Below are positions 62,414 through 64,000 of a DNA stretch of 64,000 nt, one piece after another. The translations under genes and the position numbers were made by a program. The DNA comes from Cellulomonas sp. PhB150 (GTDB lineage: Bacteria > Actinomycetota > Actinomycetes > Actinomycetales > Cellulomonadaceae): contig NZ_RKHX01000001.1 of assembly GCF_003755175.1 (NCBI RefSeq), positions 1,550,001-1,614,000 on the forward strand, given 5' to 3'. Position 1 is the stretch's first letter. The number at the start of each line of letters is the position of its first letter. The notes beneath the pieces are model-generated. The model saw only the letters and a list, made by a program, of their open reading frames with translations. It had not been told where the DNA came from and made no database searches.

Positions 62414-63622
62414 TCAATGGGCGGTGAGGTCCTCCGCGTCGGTCAGGAGGGCGTCCGCGGAGGGGCCGACGCCCGGGCGGTGGACCGCGCCCGCGGCCAG
62501 CGAGAGCAGGACGCCGGCCGTGCGGACTCGCAGCGCGCGCTCGTCGACGAGGGCCACCGCCTGCCGCCACCAGCGGTCGGCGACGGGCCGGCCCGCCTCG
62601 CCGAGCGCGAGGGCGTGCGCGAGCAGGCACGCGAGGTCGTCGACCCGGTGCCCAGGGCCGACCGTGTCGACGTCGAGCAGGCCGGCGACCACCCAGCCCG
62701 TCGCGCCTGATCGGACCATGAGCTGACCCTCGTGGAAGTCGCCGTGGGTCGCGACGACCGGCCCGAGGTCCACGTCCTGCGCCACCAGGTCGGCCAGCGC
62801 GTGGGCGCGGGCGGCCAGGGCAGGGTCGACGGCGACCGCCTCGGCGTAGCGCGCCGCCCGGTCCGACCACGCCGTCCGGGCGGGGAGCGCCGCCGCCGCG
62901 GCGGGGACGCGGTCGAGCAGGTCAGAGAGCGCGTCGAGCTCCAGGCCGCGGGCGTCGTCGGCGACGATCGCCTCCAGCAGGGGCACGCCGTCCGCGGGCG
63001 CGAGGACGACGAGGCCGTCGTCGGTCGCCGCCGTCACGGCCGGAACGGGCAGGTCCGCGAGCAGGGCGTGACGGTGGCGGACGTCGTCGGCGCCCCCGCG
63101 GCCGCCGGGGCGGAGCACCTTGACCCAGTGGACGGCGCCGCCGCACTCGACGCGCAGGACCGCACGGCGCAGCGGCCGGTAGCCGACGAGCTCGAGCGCG
63201 GTCACGGGTCCGTCGCCGGGGAGGACGGCAGCGAGCGCTCCGAGGTCGCACGCCGTGCCGAGCGCCGGCAGCGCGGGGTCGTGCGGGTGCCGCCAGGCGA
63301 CGACGCGGCCGTCGGGGCTCTCGAGGGTCACGACCCTCGGCGCGTCCGGCGGGATGTCGCGACCACGCGTGGAGCTCAGGTGGAGGTACTCCTGCGCACG
63401 CTGCCCGTCGGGCGCCTCGACGTCGACGACGAAGCCGACCGTCACCCCGTCGCCGGGCCGGTGCTGGACCTCGTGGACGCGAGCCGCGACCCGCCGCAGC
63501 CCTGCGGTGCCCAGCGCGAGGTCGAGCAGCTGCTCGCCCGTCGGGCCGGTGAGCGCGGCCAGGGCGGCGGCCCCCTCGTCGAGCGCGAGGGGGCCGCCGC
63601 CGTGCACCGGGGTGCGCGTCAC
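62414..63622 (-). CDS. Aminoglycoside phosphotransferase (APH) family kinase
   Basis: A 402-residue protein with APH/choline-kinase fold in its C-terminal two thirds. The Brenner-type motif is VATHGDFHEGQLMV, where Gln replaces the usual metal-binding Asn, and the following Asp is in VVAGLLDVDTVGPGHRVDDLA. The N-lobe lysine is probably in AVHWVKVLRPGG. The first 130 residues are a separate domain of unclear type. Substrates in this family range from antibiotics to sugars and choline; no resistance role can be claimed. GTG 63622 begins MTRTPVHGGGPLALDEG. Confidence 0.8.
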   Translation of the reverse strand: MTRTPVHGGGPLALDEGAAALAALTGPTGEQLLDLALGTAGLRRVAARVHEVQHRPGDGVTVGFVVDVEAPDGQRAQEYLHLSSTRGRDIPPDAPRVVTLESPDGRVVAWRHPHDPALPALGTACDLGALAAVLPGDGPVTALELVGYRPLRRAVLRVECGGAVHWVKVLRPGGRGGADDVRHRHALLADLPVPAVTAATDDGLVVLAPADGVPLLEAIVADDARGLELDALSDLLDRVPAAAAALPARTAWSDRAARYAEAVAVDPALAARAHALADLVAQDVDLGPVVATHGDFHEGQLMVRSGATGWVVAGLLDVDTVGPGHRVDDLACLLAHALALGEAGRPVADRWWRQAVALVDERALRVRTAGVLLSLAAGAVHRPGVGPSADALLTDAEDLTAH

Positions 63623-63628
63623 GGGTCG

Positions 63629-64000
63629 TCAGCCGGCGCTCGGCGCGGAGACCGGGCTCACGGGGGACGCGGGTGTCAGCGGCGACGCAGGAGTGACGGC
63701 CGTGGCGGGCGAGACCGGGGACGCGGGCGTGACCGCCGACTGCGGCGTGACCGGGGAGGCCGGGGTGACCGCGGACGCCGGCGACGCGGGCGTGACCGCG
63801 GAGACCGGGGTCGCGGGAGTCGCCGCGGTGATTGGGGTGGCCGGGGTGGCCGGGGTGGCCGCCGTGCCGGGGGTCAGGGCGGTCACGCTCGTGACGACCG
63901 ACGAGTTCGCGGTCCGGGTCGGGTCGGAGGCGCCCGGGCTGGGTGCGCTCGCGCTCGGCGTCGCGGCCGGGGTCGGCGTCGCGGCCGAGGTCGCCGCCGT
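63629..64000 (-). CDS. C-terminal part of a Pro/Thr/Ala/Ser-repeat protein, cut by window edge
   Basis: The frame is open from the right edge to a stop at 63629, giving at least 123 residues. The sequence is low-complexity: (A/S)TP and SAVTPASPVTP-like units throughout, ending VSPVSAPSAG. There is no fold, transmembrane segment or LPxTG in the visible part. Such tails are typical linkers or wall-spanning regions of secreted actinobacterial proteins. A GTG at 63886 could start an 85-residue protein, but the same composition continues upstream to the edge, so a longer gene is more likely. It ends six bases upstream of the APH gene start. Confidence 0.5.
   Translation of the reverse strand, partial: TAATSAATPTPAATPSASAPSPGASDPTRTANSSVVTSVTALTPGTAATPATPATPITAATPATPVSAVTPASPASAVTPASPVTPQSAVTPASPVSPATAVTPASPLTPASPVSPVSAPSAG

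Noticed and set aside
62414..63622. Antibiotic resistance gene
   Set aside because: The APH fold is shared by many housekeeping kinases; motif divergence and context give no support for an antibiotic substrate.

Overview
The window is very GC-rich DNA, densely coded on both strands, with GTG starts and ATGA/GTGA stop-start overlaps. It looks like a high-GC actinobacterium of the order Micrococcales, most likely Cellulomonas or a close relative. Support comes from the codon use, a DUF222/HNH (13E12-type) gene, ClpC, a CelR-like LacI regulator beside secreted carbohydrate-active proteins, and the purA / DUF3151 / fba / trmH-type methyltransferase / dedA / pyrE neighbourhood, which I recall as also grouped in mycobacteria. 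No rRNA, tRNA, CRISPR array, transposase or phage gene was recognised.

Region 1 (1-9.7 kb) is core metabolism: purA (cut by the left edge), DUF3151, class II fructose-bisphosphate aldolase, a SpoU/TrmH methyltransferase, DedA, a HAD-IIA phosphatase, pyrE and an SDR. A partner-switching module (STAS, a PAS-GAF-PP2C-HATPase fusion, STAS) sits inside it. Region 2 (9.8-20.2 kb) holds a SWIM-SNF2 helicase, RecQ, a probably SOS-controlled HNH protein, an aldo/keto reductase, TrmL and a CubicO-type serine hydrolase with an expanded five-residue repeat.

Region 3 (20.3-44.6 kb) is a sugar-acid and sugar catabolic island. It encodes uronate isomerase (uxaC), altronate dehydratase (uxaA), a mannitol-dehydrogenase-family uronate reductase, KDG kinase and KDPG aldolase, which together form the isomerase route from galacturonate to pyruvate and glyceraldehyde 3-phosphate. 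Interleaved are a Gfo/Idh/MocA oxidoreductase with a TIM-barrel isomerase, and an SDR with a large flavoprotein divergent from an AEC permease. Four near-identical LacI-type operators (consensus GGAAAGCGCTTTCC) tie these transcription units together. A CUT1 sugar ABC transporter without its own ATPase diverges from a LacI-DUF6807 fusion and a Gfo/Idh/MocA protein, with two identical inverted operators between them. An IclR regulator flanked by short tandem repeats precedes eda-kdgK.

Region 4 (44.6-53.1 kb) has a CBS plus degenerate-GGDEF protein, the CelR-like regulator, a secreted three-discoidin-domain glycoside hydrolase, a secreted discoidin-DUF1996 protein, and an unusual papain-like/MIR-type beta-trefoil protein. 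Region 5 (53.2-64 kb) has ClpC, a SanA/YdcF membrane protein, a Cof-type HAD phosphatase, a LysR regulator divergent from a PLP enzyme, a small acidic secreted protein overlapping a histidine kinase/response regulator pair, a long imperfect hairpin, an APH-fold kinase and the 3' end of a Pro/Thr/Ala/Ser repeat protein.

Strong hairpins mark most convergent junctions. At least four genes (dedA, pyrE, recQ, sanA-like) have a -10-like hexamer six or seven bases before the start codon, suggesting leaderless transcripts.
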